Assembly (NCBI RefSeq): GCF_900096995.1 | Contig: NZ_OANT01000003.1 | Coordinates: forward strand, 124,001 to 188,000 | Length of the DNA: 64,000 bases | Direction: 5' to 3' | Origin: Acinetobacter puyangensis | Lineage (GTDB): Bacteria > Pseudomonadota > Gammaproteobacteria > Pseudomonadales > Moraxellaceae | Shown: in pieces, positions 1 through 10,771 of the stretch | How positions within the stretch are numbered: position 1 is the stretch's first letter | How the letters are laid out: each line of letters starts with the position of its first letter | The notes under the pieces: model-generated | Told to the model about the DNA's origin: nothing | Seen by the model: only the letters and a program-made list of their open reading frames with translations | Databases searched by the model: none | Position numbers and translations under genes: made by a program

Positions 1-1358
1 CCTTTGACAGGTTCATGTATATCGGATTTGGGGAGTGGCTTGCCATGCTGCGCATCAAAAAACACACCATGTACCAGACGAATCGAATAAGTCACGGCAA
101 AAATTCCTGCCATGGTGCCCAGACTCACCATCAAGGCGAGCAGTAGACCGGACTGACTGGCAACCAGCTCGGTAAAGAACATTTCCTTGGAAATAAAGCC
201 ATTGGTAAACGGCACGCCCGCCATTGCTGCGCAGGTAATCATGGCCAAGGTACCGGTTATCGGTAAAAACTGCCATGCACCACTGAGACGTCTTAAATCG
301 CGGGTACCAGTTTCATGATCGATAATCCCGGCGATCATAAACAAGGCTGCTTTAAACGTGGCATGGTTGATAATATGGAAAATCGCCGCCGCAATGGCAA
401 GTGGCGTACCAATTCCAATCAGGCAAACAATTAGCCCAAGATGGCTGATGGTGGAATATGCCAGTAAACCTTTTAAATCTTCTTTAAAAATTGCAAAAAA
501 TGCGCCCATGCACAGGGTAATTAAACCGACAAAAGTGACAATGCTATGGAATAATGATGCCCCAACAAAAATAGGGGAGAGGCGCAATAATAGAAAAATT
601 CCGGCTTTGACCATGGTTGCCGAATGCAGATAAGCTGACACAGGCGTAGGTGCTGCCATTGCATTAGGCAGCCAGAAATGAAATGGAAATTGCGCACTTT
701 TGGTAAAAGCACCGACTAAAATTAATAATAAAATCGGCACAAAATATGGACTGGACTGAATCAGATTGGCTTTTGCAAACAATTGATCAATTTGATAGGT
801 ACCCGTGATTTGTCCCAGTAAGATAAAGCCACCGAGCATACACAGGCCACCCAAACCGGTAATGGTAAGTGCCATACGTGAACCACGCTGTGCTGCTTCA
901 TAGCGTTGCCAATAACCCACCAGCAAAAATGAGGAAATACTGGTCAATTCCCAGAAAACCAGCAATATGATTAAATTATTAGATAGGGCGATACCGAGCA
1001 TGGCTGCCATAAACAGCATGAGTAAGCTATAAAGTTTAGCCAGAGAATTCTTTTTGTTTAGATAATAATAGGCATAGATAAAAATCAGCGTACCAATTCC
1101 GGTAATCAGTAAACTGAAAAGCAGACTGAGGGCATCAAGCCGAAAGTCAAAATTAACCCCTACGCTGGGCAGCCAATTTAGGCTATAGCGAATGACCTCA
1201 CCTTGTTGCAGGGTTGGAATATAACTTGCTAGTCCGACAAAACATAAAATGCTGATGCTACAGGCAGCAATCGCCGTCACCTGTCTGGAAATTTTTTGCA
1301 ATCCCCATACCGAGGTTGTGCCGATCAGTAAAGGCAAAAGAATAATGACAAAAAGCAC
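1..1358 (-). CDS. mrpA: Mrp-type monovalent cation/H+ antiporter subunit A (5' part only)
   Basis: This is the N-terminal part of a large polytopic membrane protein of the Mrp/Pha/Mnh antiporter family, related to the NuoL/NuoN proton-pumping subunits; the rest runs off the left edge. Translating the minus strand gives an open frame of about 450 codons with many hydrophobic helices. It contains FWELTSISSFLLVGYW, a lysine-bearing helix (KSAQFPFHFWLPNA followed by PTPVSAYLHSATMVKAG), and HATFKAALFM leading into GIIDHETGTRD, which is typical of subunit A. No ATG lies in frame near the 5' end: the first usable codon is GTG at 1358 with GGGAA upstream, and an in-frame stop sits at 1410-1412. Function in Na+/H+ exchange is inferred from the family. 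Confidence 0.85.
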   Translation of the reverse strand, partial: MLFVIILLPLLIGTTSVWGLQKISRQVTAIAACSISILCFVGLASYIPTLQQGEVIRYSLNWLPSVGVNFDFRLDALSLLFSLLITGIGTLIFIYAYYYLNKKNSLAKLYSLLMLFMAAMLGIALSNNLIILLVFWELTSISSFLLVGYWQRYEAAQRGSRMALTITGLGGLCMLGGFILLGQITGTYQIDQLFAKANLIQSSPYFVPILLLILVGAFTKSAQFPFHFWLPNAMAAPTPVSAYLHSATMVKAGIFLLLRLSPIFVGASLFHSIVTFVGLITLCMGAFFAIFKEDLKGLLAYSTISHLGLIVCLIGIGTPLAIAAAIFHIINHATFKAALFMIAGIIDHETGTRDLRRLSGAWQFLPITGTLAMITCAAMAGVPFTNGFISKEMFFTELVASQSGLLLALMVSLGTMAGIFAVTYSIRLVHGVFFDAQHGKPLPKSDIHEPVK

Positions 1359-1613
1359 AAGCGGTTCCCATATAAAACTTACGTGTGCTAATACCGAAAC
1401 ATTAGCAGTTTAACTGTAAAGTATTTGGCAAAGAATGCCTAACTTTAACTACAAATTAAAAAATAAAACAAAAAGATTGTATTGCGCAATCTAAAAAATG
1501 AAACTTGATGAACTGCGGTTCGCTACGCAACAATGTATCATTGAAAAACTCGATAATATTATAGTTTTATATCGAGAACAAGGTTTAATTACATAAACTC
1601 ACTAACTGAATCA

Positions 1614-2552
1614 TCAGCTTATTTGAGCAGTTGTCAGGGCATTTAAGAGTTCGGGCATAGTCTTTATTTTTTTGACCCCTTGCCATAAATCCTGTGCTTC
1701 AGGATAGGCTTTAGTCATCATGCCGAGCCATTGTTTATAACGGCCAATCAGACCAATTTCAGTTTTATATTGACCATTTAAAAATGCAATTTGTAATTGT
1801 AGTAGTTGTGACCAGTTCATGCCGAGATTAGGATTGTTTTGCCGAATGGCATTGACTAAATCCGGTGTGGTCACTGCACCACGACCAATCATTAAATCTT
1901 CACATTGGGATTGTTGTTGACAGCTTCGGGCATTGGCAACTGTCCAGATTTCACCATTGGCAATTATGGGAACAGTAATGGCCTGTTTAAGTGGTGCAAT
2001 TTTTTCCCAGTAGGCTGGCGGTGTATAGCCATCTGCTTTGGTGCGGGCATGAATGGTGATCCAGCTTGCACCAGCGTCCTGTAAGGCATGGGCATTGTCA
2101 AGCGTATGCGTCTCATCCAGATAGCCCAAGCGCATTTTTGCCGAAATAGGGATATGTGATGGTACAGCATCACGAACCGCCTTGACGATGGCATATAGTG
2201 TTTCCGGTTCATCAAGCAAAACGGCACCGCCACGATGACGATTAACCGTTTTTGCCGGACAGCCAAAATTGAGATCAATGGCTGGTGCACCCAATTCTAC
2301 TGCCTTATAGGCATTGGCTGCCAGCATATCCAGACGATTTCCCAGAAACTGTACGTGCACAGGTGTTCCGGCAGGAGTTTTACCGTGATTTTTTAATTCC
2401 GGGCAATAATGATGATAGACGTGATCAGGTAACAGACTATCTGTGACGCGGATAAATTCGGTAACACACCAGTCATACTGCCCTACCTGTGTGAGAATGT
2501 CCCGCATTAACGGATCGGTTAAGCCTTCCATTGGTGCAAGTACAAGTTTCAC
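1614..2552 (-). CDS. dusC: tRNA-dihydrouridine(16) synthase DusC
   Basis: This is an FMN-dependent enzyme that reduces a uridine in the tRNA D-loop using NADPH. The 312-residue product has the usual Dus TIM barrel, beginning MKLVLAPMEGLTDPLMR. The catalytic cysteine is in LNFGCPAKTVNRHRGGA (Cys98). PISAKMRLGY and the FMN-phosphate region VPIIANGEIW...MIGRGA follow. The YDWCVTEFIRV segment is characteristic of DusC rather than DusA or DusB. Length matches the family. It stands alone, with about 230 bp of non-coding DNA on its 3' side. Confidence 0.93.
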   Translation of the reverse strand: MKLVLAPMEGLTDPLMRDILTQVGQYDWCVTEFIRVTDSLLPDHVYHHYCPELKNHGKTPAGTPVHVQFLGNRLDMLAANAYKAVELGAPAIDLNFGCPAKTVNRHRGGAVLLDEPETLYAIVKAVRDAVPSHIPISAKMRLGYLDETHTLDNAHALQDAGASWITIHARTKADGYTPPAYWEKIAPLKQAITVPIIANGEIWTVANARSCQQQSQCEDLMIGRGAVTTPDLVNAIRQNNPNLGMNWSQLLQLQIAFLNGQYKTEIGLIGRYKQWLGMMTKAYPEAQDLWQGVKKIKTMPELLNALTTAQIS

Positions 2553-2729
2553 GGGACAATCCTCAAAAAATTTTCGCTGTTATACGAGTTTTAAGCGGGA
2601 TTGTCCAGTCGGCAATAGATGTGCCTGAGAGAGGGCCAGCACATGTTTATAGGCAATTTGATGTTTTACTTCAAGATCGGGATAAATCTCCACATCCGAT
2701 AAGCAATATATCGGTATTGAAAAACAGGA

Positions 2730-2996
2730 TTATTGAAAAGCAGTTTTTTTGCAGTGCTGACGATTTAAAACTTTTGCAGTGATTCCACCGACAATTGCAC
2801 CCGTCACGGTATTAAACACAGGTAAGAAATGTCCAGCCACTGCACCAATTAACGCACCTTTAACGGTAGGCGAAAGTAATTGTGATGCTTTACTGCTTGT
2901 GTTGGGGGATTCAACCTTATCTTTTGTGTCTACGGGTGCTTTGCTATCAGAGCTATCTATAAGGGGAGTGGGCGTATTAATATCTGTGTTGCTCAT
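2730..2996 (-). CDS. Small glycine-zipper protein, function unknown
   Basis: The 88-residue product has a polar, Asp/Ser/Thr-rich first half (residues 1-45). The second half has small residues at four-residue spacing (KGALIGAVAGHFLP and GAIVGGITAKVL), the signature of a glycine-zipper membrane hairpin. There is no signal peptide. A TGATGATTAATTGCATCATCA inverted repeat lies just upstream. Glycine-zipper proteins often sit in the envelope, but nothing here assigns a role. Confidence 0.65.
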   Translation of the reverse strand: MSNTDINTPTPLIDSSDSKAPVDTKDKVESPNTSSKASQLLSPTVKGALIGAVAGHFLPVFNTVTGAIVGGITAKVLNRQHCKKTAFQ

Positions 2997-3151
2997 TGCG
3001 ATTATCCTTTTTTGATGATTAATTGCATCATCATAAGCCTATTATTTGCTCATTATGTAGCCATGTTGTATGGGTTGTTGCAACAAAGGTAACTGACAAC
3101 ATCATAATTGTGAGCAGTGTATCTATGCTTTAATGCATCTTTGGTCAGCTA

Positions 3152-3496
3152 CTAGTGTGGCGTATTAAGACAGCTTTGATATTTACCTTGTTTAAAGGCT
3201 TCCATGGCTTTTTCTTTATCTACCTGTTGATCCAGCTTTTCAACCTGATGCGCTTGTTTGACCAGATCAATCAACATTTCCCGTTGCTGACCGGCAGGGC
3301 TTTTGTTTAGATGTTCAATTGATTTTTCCATGGAAATATCATTTTGACGATCAAACATAATATTGTAGGCTGCTCCCTCATAGCTTTTGCAAAACACTTG
3401 CCATTGTTCTTCTGGCGTAAGTTGTTTTTTTTCAGCGCAACCTGTGAATAAAACTAAAGGAATACACATCATTAAAGAAGAAATACTGACTTTCAT
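3152..3496 (-). CDS. Small predicted lipoprotein
   Basis: The 114-residue product has a type II signal peptide: a hydrophobic run after Lys2, then the lipobox LFTGC with Cys20. The mature part is short, charged and probably helical, with QWQVFCKSYEGAAYNIM and a C-terminal cysteine. Residues after the lipobox are EKKQ, without Asp at +2, so outer-membrane sorting is expected. It is not recognisable as a named family. It is a single gene between the glycine-zipper gene and fadB, in the opposite direction to fadB. Confidence 0.7.
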   Translation of the reverse strand: MKVSISSLMMCIPLVLFTGCAEKKQLTPEEQWQVFCKSYEGAAYNIMFDRQNDISMEKSIEHLNKSPAGQQREMLIDLVKQAHQVEKLDQQVDKEKAMEAFKQGKYQSCLNTPH

Positions 3497-3781
3497 TATA
3501 AAAACCGTTGTAAATAAATAAACTCAGTTGAGTTTAGCATAGCCCAAAAAAGACATGTCGAAATGTTAGGTCTTCATTTTTGTCTAAACTTGGTTATGTA
3601 GCAAGCAACATCATAAATAAAGAAATAGATTAAAAATGTGATGACCCTTGCGTCACGCCTTGATACAACTTGTATGTCATTTTTTAGATATAGTTAGCGT
3701 AAGATTAGGCAAGCAGATATGCATGTTTTTGCATAGGCTTTTTAATTCACCATAAGTCCTCCAAATAAAAGGAGATCAGGC

Positions 3782-5935
3782 ATGATCCACAATGGCAATG
3801 CCATTACCGTCCAACTACTTTCGGATGGAATTGCAGAACTTCGCTTTGATTTACAGGGCGAGTCAGTTAATAAATTTAACCAAGTCACTTTAGAAGATTT
3901 AAAAGCCGCAACTGATGCGATCAAAACCAATAGTGAAGTTAAAGGTTTGATCGTGACCAGTGGTAAACCCGTATTTATCGTTGGTGCAGATATTACAGAA
4001 TTTGGTTCATATTTTTCTGCTGGTGCAGAAGTAATTGCCGAGAAAACACTGGTTGCCCACGATATTTTTAATGCATTTGAAGATTTGGACATTCCCAAAG
4101 TGGTGGCAATCAATGGGATTGCTTTAGGCGGTGGTTTTGAGATCTGTCTGGCATGTGATTATCGTGTCATGTCTACAGCAGCACAGGTTGGTTTACCGGA
4201 AGTAAAGCTGGGGATCTTCCCGGGTTATGGCGGTACGGTACGTTTGACGCGTGTCATCGGTATTGACAATGCACTTGAATGGATTGCTGCCGGTGCGCAA
4301 CAAAAACCTGAAGCAGCATTAAAAGTTGGTGCGGTAGATGCAGTAGTTGCACCAGAAAAATTACATGATGCAGCCATTGATCTGGTGAAAAAAGCCCTTG
4401 CAGGAGAGTTGGACTGGAAAGCCAAACGTCAGGAAAAACTGGTTCCTGTAAAATTAAGCCCGATCGAACAAATGATGGCGTTTAATTCTGCTAAAGGTGT
4501 GGTTCTTGCCAAAGCAAATCCGGCACAATACCCGGCACCAAAACTGGCGATTGATTCTATCCAGATTTCTGCAACGCAAAACCGTGATGATGCAGTTAAA
4601 ACCGAAGCCAAATTCTTTGGTCAGGCGGCAGCAACACCACAGGCAGAAGCATTAATTGGTTTGTTCCTGAATGATCAGTTAGTGAAAAAAGTATCCAAAA
4701 AACATGAGAAAGGTGCACATCCGGTCAATCAGGCTGCGGTATTGGGTGCAGGTATCATGGGTGGTGGGATTGCCTATCAGGCTGCCAGTAAAGGTACACC
4801 GATTATCATGAAAGATATTGGTAATCCACAACTTGCACTGGGTTTAAAAGAAGCCAATACATTATTGACCAAACAGGTTGAGCGTAAAAAACTGACGCCT
4901 GCTAAAGCGGGTGAAACACTGGCGCGTATTCGTGCGTCTTTGAGCTATGATGAGTTTAAAGAAGTCGATATCGTGATTGAAGCTGTGACAGAGAATCCAA
5001 AAGTAAAAGAAATTGTACTGGCGGATACCGAAAAACACGTGCGTGAAAACACCATTATTGCCTCCAATACCTCAACTATTTCCATTACCCGTTTGGCTAA
5101 AGCCTTGCAGCGTCCGGAAAACTTTGTCGGCATGCACTTCTTTAACCCGGTACATATGATGCCACTGGTTGAAGTGATTCGTGGTGAAAAGACATCTGAT
5201 GAAGCGATTGCAACCACTGTTGTTTTAGCGCAGAAAATGGGCAAAACACCAATCGTTGTCAATGACTGCCCGGGCTTTCTGGTCAATCGTGTCTTGTTCC
5301 CTTACTTTGGTGCCTTTGATCTATTACTCAAAGATGGCGCAGACTTCCAGCAAATCGATAAAATCATGGAAAAATTCGGTTGGCCGATGGGTCCTGCATA
5401 CCTGATCGATGTTGTGGGTATCGATACCGGTGTACATGGTGCAGAAGTCATGGCAGAAGGCTTCCCGGATCGTATGAAACCTGATTATAAAGGTTCAATT
5501 GAAGTCATGTACGAAAACAAACGTCTGGGTCAAAAGAATGACGTTGGTTTCTACAAATACGAACTTGATCGTAAAGGTAAAAAAGCCAAAACTGTTGATC
5601 CAACAGCATATGAGCTCGTGGCAACTGTTGCGACCAGTGACAAACGTGAGTTTGATGCACAGGAAATCATTGATCGCATGATGCTGGCACTTGGCAACGA
5701 AACCGTTCGCTGTTTGGAAGACAATATTGTGGCAACCGCTGCTGAGGCTGATATGGCAATGATCATGGGGATTGGCTTCCCGCCATTCCGTGGTGGACCA
5801 TGCCGTTATATCGATCAGACAGGTGTAGCTGAATATGTTGCACTGTGTGACAAATACGCACATTTAGGCAAGGCTTATGAAGCGCCACAATTGTTGCGTG
5901 ACATGGCTGCAAACAATAAAAAATTCTACGGTTAA
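3782..5935 (+). CDS. fadB: Fatty acid oxidation complex alpha subunit FadB
   Basis: This multifunctional subunit carries enoyl-CoA hydratase/isomerase and 3-hydroxyacyl-CoA dehydrogenase activities of the beta-oxidation cycle. The 717-residue length matches the family. Residues 1-190 form the crotonase fold, with [15 protein letters not shown] and catalytic-type Glu120 and Glu140 (in [12 protein letters not shown]). The NAD-binding Rossmann motif [15 protein letters not shown] follows near residue 320. The dehydrogenase His lies in [14 protein letters not shown]. The start is the ATG after a strong AGGAGATCAGGC leader. fadA begins 12 bases after its stop, so the two form an operon and an alpha2beta2 complex. 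Confidence 0.97.
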   Translation: MIHNGNAITVQLLSDGIAELRFDLQGESVNKFNQVTLEDLKAATDAIKTNSEVKGLIVTSGKPVFIVGADITEFGSYFSAGAEVIAEKTLVAHDIFNAFEDLDIPKVVAINGIALGGGFEICLACDYRVMSTAAQVGLPEVKLGIFPGYGGTVRLTRVIGIDNALEWIAAGAQQKPEAALKVGAVDAVVAPEKLHDAAIDLVKKALAGELDWKAKRQEKLVPVKLSPIEQMMAFNSAKGVVLAKANPAQYPAPKLAIDSIQISATQNRDDAVKTEAKFFGQAAATPQAEALIGLFLNDQLVKKVSKKHEKGAHPVNQAAVLGAGIMGGGIAYQAASKGTPIIMKDIGNPQLALGLKEANTLLTKQVERKKLTPAKAGETLARIRASLSYDEFKEVDIVIEAVTENPKVKEIVLADTEKHVRENTIIASNTSTISITRLAKALQRPENFVGMHFFNPVHMMPLVEVIRGEKTSDEAIATTVVLAQKMGKTPIVVNDCPGFLVNRVLFPYFGAFDLLLKDGADFQQIDKIMEKFGWPMGPAYLIDVVGIDTGVHGAEVMAEGFPDRMKPDYKGSIEVMYENKRLGQKNDVGFYKYELDRKGKKAKTVDPTAYELVATVATSDKREFDAQEIIDRMMLALGNETVRCLEDNIVATAAEADMAMIMGIGFPPFRGGPCRYIDQTGVAEYVALCDKYAHLGKAYEAPQLLRDMAANNKKFYG

Positions 5936-5947
5936 GGAGCAACGTGA

Positions 5948-7123
<1,176 letters not shown>

Positions 7124-7137
7124 TTAATCGTTGATGC

Positions 7138-7166
7138 AAAATCCTCGCTTCGGCGGGGATTTTTTT
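7138..7166 (+). terminator. Intrinsic terminator of fadBA
   Basis: ATCCTCGC/GCGGGGAT stem with a TTCG tetraloop followed by seven T residues. It lies 15 bases after the fadA stop. Confidence 0.9.
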
Positions 7167-7179
7167 AAAGAGACATTAT

Positions 7180-7965
7180 ATGTGGCAACAAAAAAGATCA
7201 AAGATTTTGTCTAAAGCGCCTCGTAGAAAGAATGAGGCATTACATGGACTCTTAAAATATTTTACGTATTGGGCAATTTTTGTTGTGATTGTTGTATTTC
7301 TCATTAAGTCACATGATTTAGAGCAATATCCTTATTACCCCTCACATTTTGCACAATATTTTAATACGACTTTATCGTATATTATTGCAATTGTACTATC
7401 CTCAATGTTGATCATAAGTCTAATAGAAAGAGATACCGATAACAGCAAAAGAGCAGCACAAAAATATCAAAAGAAAATTTTTAGATATTTAAATGCTATT
7501 TTATATATCGTAATTTTTTTATTTTTTTTAATGATATTTCAATTTGTAATGAGTATGTTGATCAATGATCTTCAAAGTCGAATTATTAAATATAGTTTAA
7601 ATGAGAAAATTGAGAAACCAGTGTATTTACAGGCAATGGTCATCTCTAATCCCGATTATCAGAAAAAAATTTCTATTCCTAATGGAAAATCTCATAAATC
7701 AATAATTGACCCTGCACCTTATAAAATTTATGCAAAAATTATTGTAGATGATATTTCTTATCAACTTGATACACATTGTTTTCTTGAGGATCAACCAGTT
7801 TTATTAAAAAATAGAAATTATTTTCTTAAAGGCTATGATTCATTTTTAGGTTTTAAATGTGTGGAAAATTGCACACTCAATTATCAGTTTGAAACAGCAA
7901 ATGATCAGAAGTTATCAAGAAAGGTGTTGGATCGATGCAAAACGATTTATAAAAATCAGTTATAA
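7180..7965 (+). CDS. Membrane protein of unknown function
   Basis: This 261-residue protein is not recognised. A basic N-terminus is followed by three hydrophobic segments, near residues 29-46 (WAIFVVIVVFLI), 67-86 (YIIAIVLSSMLIISLI) and 106-130 (AILYIVIFLFFLMIF). A roughly 130-residue soluble C-terminal part follows, with Cys residues (THCFLEDQP, KCVENCTLNYQF). The coding sequence is much more AT-rich than fadBA, suggesting accessory DNA. It starts at the first ATG after AAAGAG, directly beyond the fadA terminator. Confidence 0.7.
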   Translation: MWQQKRSKILSKAPRRKNEALHGLLKYFTYWAIFVVIVVFLIKSHDLEQYPYYPSHFAQYFNTTLSYIIAIVLSSMLIISLIERDTDNSKRAAQKYQKKIFRYLNAILYIVIFLFFLMIFQFVMSMLINDLQSRIIKYSLNEKIEKPVYLQAMVISNPDYQKKISIPNGKSHKSIIDPAPYKIYAKIIVDDISYQLDTHCFLEDQPVLLKNRNYFLKGYDSFLGFKCVENCTLNYQFETANDQKLSRKVLDRCKTIYKNQL

Positions 7966-7979
7966 AAATACATTTTATT

Positions 7980-8474
7980 TCAATAGCCCCGAAGACTATT
8001 TTGAATGAGTTGCTGTAATATCATTGCATCATCAATATTGACTTTAAGTGTGCCATCACGAATATTATCTATATTATTACGATTAATGTTCAAAGGTTCG
8101 AGCATATTAAAAATGCCATTGCTTGGGTCAGATGACTGTAAACCTGTTGCTACGGCTAAAATATATTGTTGTAAGGCTGGTGAAAACTGACTCATATCAG
8201 GTTCAGCGATTTTCGGCTGAAAGTCAATATTTCCAATGCTTTCACTTACACTGGTATTTTGTAGATCACGCTCAATTTTATACACATGATGTTGTAGCGC
8301 CTGACGTGTCTTCTTATCTTCCTGAAATGGCACAAATCCAACTTCTTCACGTAGTTCAGATTCTGCCATCACCTTAATGGTGGGCAAGGTGATGACATCA
8401 TTTGCCTGTACGGTAGATAAAGCAAAACCTGAAAATATAATGATCAAGAATGCGCATTTAAAAAAGTTCATCAT
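7980..8474 (-). CDS. Secreted/periplasmic protein of unknown function
   Basis: The 164-residue product has a clear signal peptide (FFKCAFLIIIFSGFALS, likely cut after VQA). Mature residues begin NDVITLPTIKVMAES, which resembles the start of mature TonB-dependent receptors, but no plug or barrel follows. The remainder is polar and helical, with DPSNGIFNMLEPLNI and a C-terminal DDAMILQQLIQNSL. It converges on the preceding membrane-protein gene with only 14 bases between stops. No family assignment is possible by reading. Confidence 0.65.
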   Translation of the reverse strand: MMNFFKCAFLIIIFSGFALSTVQANDVITLPTIKVMAESELREEVGFVPFQEDKKTRQALQHHVYKIERDLQNTSVSESIGNIDFQPKIAEPDMSQFSPALQQYILAVATGLQSSDPSNGIFNMLEPLNINRNNIDNIRDGTLKVNIDDAMILQQLIQNSLRGY

Positions 8475-8685
8475 GTGCTCCCGAAATCAGTCATCCTATT
8501 AAAATAAAAGATGATCAGCTAAATAACACGCCTTACAAAATAGGCTACAACAAAGTCGGATTTAATTCAGTAAGGCTCGGATAAACGGTAAGGGCCATTA
8601 AAATTTAAAATGAGTAGCTCACCAGCTTTGCTATTAAAACTAATTTAATGCTTATCAAAATTAAATGCTTGCTGGAAAATCATGG

Positions 8686-9342
8686 TTAAGGTGAGGATTT
8701 TTTATGTTTTAGCATCTGTTGCATTAATTCAACCAATTGCGGAAATTGCATATAACCATCGCTGCCAAGGAAATGTCCCGCATTCGGCAATATGCGATAG
8801 GGAATATTCAACGTTTTGGCCAATGCCAGACTATATGCTTTGGGGACGATGCTGTCATTATCGGAAATCAGCATATAGGTTTGGCTAGCGTGTGGAAATG
8901 CAGATGGGTTGATCTGATTGGCCAAGATATACTTTTCTAGATCTGGAAAATCAGGAATTGGATTAGAAAAACCGGAGACGAGGATAATGCCACCCACTTT
9001 TTTAATCTGATGCCGCTGTAAAAAGTGTAATAAAGTAATTGTACCTAAACTATGTGCAACAAAATAAGTATGCTCATCTATGTTGCCAATGGCTTGATCC
9101 AGCGTCTCTTGCCATTTTTTTGCATCCGGATGTTGCGAATCCGGAAATGCAATAAGGTCAACTTGTGTGTTTTTATTCTCAATGGATTGTTTTAAATCCA
9201 TAAACCAGTGATCGTGAATATCGGCAGCATAACCATGTAGTACATAAATCTGCTGCTTGGTGTGTGAATGTATTAAGGGCTGTGCTTTGAGTGCCAATGG
9301 AATAGCCAGTAAAGTTAAGGCGAGCAATACTTTTTTCATCAT
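8686..9342 (-). CDS. Exported alpha/beta hydrolase, RBBP9/YdeN-like
   Basis: The 218-residue product starts with a signal peptide (KKVLLALTLLAIPLALKA). An alpha/beta hydrolase fold follows: YVLHGYAADIHDHWF (oxyanion region), nucleophile Ser98 in VAHSLGT, an acidic residue in MLISDNDSIVP and His in AGHFLGSDG. The family contains serine hydrolases of unclear substrate; export to the periplasm is predicted here. It is divergent from the MerR-type regulator at 9415, and a 14-bp palindrome lies between them, so regulation by that protein is plausible. Confidence 0.75.
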   Translation of the reverse strand: MMKKVLLALTLLAIPLALKAQPLIHSHTKQQIYVLHGYAADIHDHWFMDLKQSIENKNTQVDLIAFPDSQHPDAKKWQETLDQAIGNIDEHTYFVAHSLGTITLLHFLQRHQIKKVGGIILVSGFSNPIPDFPDLEKYILANQINPSAFPHASQTYMLISDNDSIVPKAYSLALAKTLNIPYRILPNAGHFLGSDGYMQFPQLVELMQQMLKHKKSSP

Positions 9343-9382
9343 TTGATTCCTGATTTACGTTGGAGTTTGTTATGCTAAACAT

Positions 9383-9396
9383 TGACAGTACTGTCA
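9383..9396. promoter_or_regulatory. Palindromic operator candidate between hydrolase and MerR genes
   Basis: TGACAGTACTGTCA is a perfect 14-bp palindrome. It lies 18 bases before the regulator ATG and 40 bases before the divergent hydrolase gene. MerR-family regulators bind dyads within their promoters, so this is the natural operator candidate; binding is inferred. Confidence 0.55.
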
Positions 9397-9414
9397 GAGT
9401 CAAGAGGAGAAATA

Positions 9415-9765
9415 ATGAATCTTGCCAAAGTTGCCGAACGCACCGGAATTAGTCCGCGTATGCTGCGTTACTATGAAAATATGGGTTTAATTTCACCTTT
9501 GCGCCGTAGCAATAATTATCGTGATTATTCTGTAAAAGACATTGAAACTATTCATAAAATTAAAATATTAAATGATGCTGGCATGCCATTAAAAGATATT
9601 CAATTATTGCTGCCCTGTTTTGATTTAGCTAAAAAAAACTTTAGTTTATGTCCTGTTGTTCAGGAAAAATTAGTTCAGGAAATGGATAAAATTACAGCAC
9701 AATTAATCCAGTTAAAACGCTCACATGTTTTATTAAAGTCATTTCTGGACAATGGAACGAATTAG
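9415..9765 (+). CDS. MerR-family transcriptional regulator
   Basis: The 116-residue product has the winged helix-turn-helix of MerR proteins (NLAKVAERTGISPRMLRYYE, then NYRDYSVKDIETI, residues 2-70). A dimerisation helix follows (KLVQEMDKITAQLIQL, around 80-105). A single cysteine pair, CFDLAKKNFSLC, could sense redox or an electrophile, as in NmlR-like members; this is inference. The ATG at 9415 is preceded by AAGAGGAG; a TTG 33 bases upstream lies inside the palindrome and is unlikely. It probably controls itself and the divergent hydrolase. Confidence 0.85.
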   Translation: MNLAKVAERTGISPRMLRYYENMGLISPLRRSNNYRDYSVKDIETIHKIKILNDAGMPLKDIQLLLPCFDLAKKNFSLCPVVQEKLVQEMDKITAQLIQLKRSHVLLKSFLDNGTN

Positions 9766-9814
9766 AATATTTGCTAAAGTTCGATAGACGAAGGAATTTT
9801 ATTGTATGAAACAC

Positions 9815-9853
9815 TATAGAAATAAAAGACAGGCTTGCTATAGTGCTTTTTAA
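9815..9853. repeat. Inverted repeat after merR gene
   Basis: CACTATAG and CTATAGTG form a perfect 8-bp stem with an 18-base loop, followed by CTTTTTAATC. It may be a weak terminator for the regulator gene. Confidence 0.4.
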
Positions 9854-9890
9854 TCACAACTTTTTATTAAAATGGTCGAGGAGAATATCG

Positions 9891-10577
9891 GTGATCAAAA
9901 AAATAATGATGTTTGGTGTAATTAGTGCTGTATTAACGGGATGTGCAACTTCTACATTAATCAAAAAAGACAATCGCTCATATACTCAGACTATCGAGAT
10001 TCCTTTGGTTGAAGATCAGGTGATTGCCTTTGGTAAACCCGCTCAGACATTGGCAAATTTACCTACCGACAGTATCGTGATTGCCGGTCATAAAAACAGT
10101 TATATATTGACACAAGGTGGTACTCAATTTGCTGGTTTAATCAATAAACTGGATGCAAAAAATATTCAGATTAATAAAGATTTAAAATTTTATTCGCAAA
10201 AGAATGATGGGCGTTTTTCGGGAACATTGCCTTTAGCCTATGTAAAATTAAAACAGGATATTAGCAAGCAGGATTTGGAATTTTTTATTGAAAATGGTGC
10301 AAGAGAATGCTCTAGTTCCAGTGATGAGCGCATGCAAGCCCAGCGCTTTTGTTTTGAGATCAAGCTTGCAGGTGTAGTTTATCCGGTTGCCAACAATGTC
10401 GCCAGCTTAAAAGCCTTAAGTAAGCCTTATCAAGTCACCATTTATACCACTGAGCAGGAAACATATACATCCAAATCTGGACTAAATCCACTACAAAAAT
10501 TGGTGCTGTTTCCCTTTGCTGTGGCCATTGATGTGGTGAGTTTACCTTTTCAGGCCGCAGAGAAAATTTTTGATTAA
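9891..10577 (+). CDS. Predicted lipoprotein, function unknown
   Basis: A lipoprotein signal (IKKIMMFGVISAVLTGC) is followed by a mature domain of about 210 residues with no recognised motif. The C-terminus has a hydrophobic stretch, LVLFPFAVAIDVVSLPF. The GTG at 9891 is the favoured start, giving 228 residues: it has GAGGAG eight bases upstream and gives a normal signal peptide. An in-frame ATG at 9843 would place 16 extra residues before it. Other Cys residues occur at ARECSSSS and RFCFEI. It is a single gene. Confidence 0.7.
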   Translation: MIKKIMMFGVISAVLTGCATSTLIKKDNRSYTQTIEIPLVEDQVIAFGKPAQTLANLPTDSIVIAGHKNSYILTQGGTQFAGLINKLDAKNIQINKDLKFYSQKNDGRFSGTLPLAYVKLKQDISKQDLEFFIENGARECSSSSDERMQAQRFCFEIKLAGVVYPVANNVASLKALSKPYQVTIYTTEQETYTSKSGLNPLQKLVLFPFAVAIDVVSLPFQAAEKIFD

Positions 10578-10710
10578 TTTTTGCGAGCAAGGATGATCGC
10601 TTCTATTAGAGAAGTAGAGGTGGAGTCATAAAAGATCTTTGAGTATTGGTTTCAATGATTTGTTTATCAAGAAAAAGTTAAAGCCTGTAAAATAAGCCCG
10701 TATTCTTGTG

Positions 10711-10752
10711 TTGACTTTTTTGTTGAAAGTTTGTTAAATAATAATCATTTTC
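10711..10752 (+). promoter_or_regulatory. Promoter with Fur-box-like site upstream of the DUF4198 gene
   Basis: TTGACT (10711-10716) is followed after 17 bases by TTAAAT (10734-10739). The 19-mer TTAAATAATAATCATTTTC at 10734-10752 matches the Fur consensus GATAATGATAATCATTATC at 14 of 19 positions, including the core ATAATCATT. The site overlaps the -10 region, the geometry of an iron-repressed promoter. Confidence 0.65.
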
Positions 10753-10771
10753 AAAGAAAGACGAATAGCAA

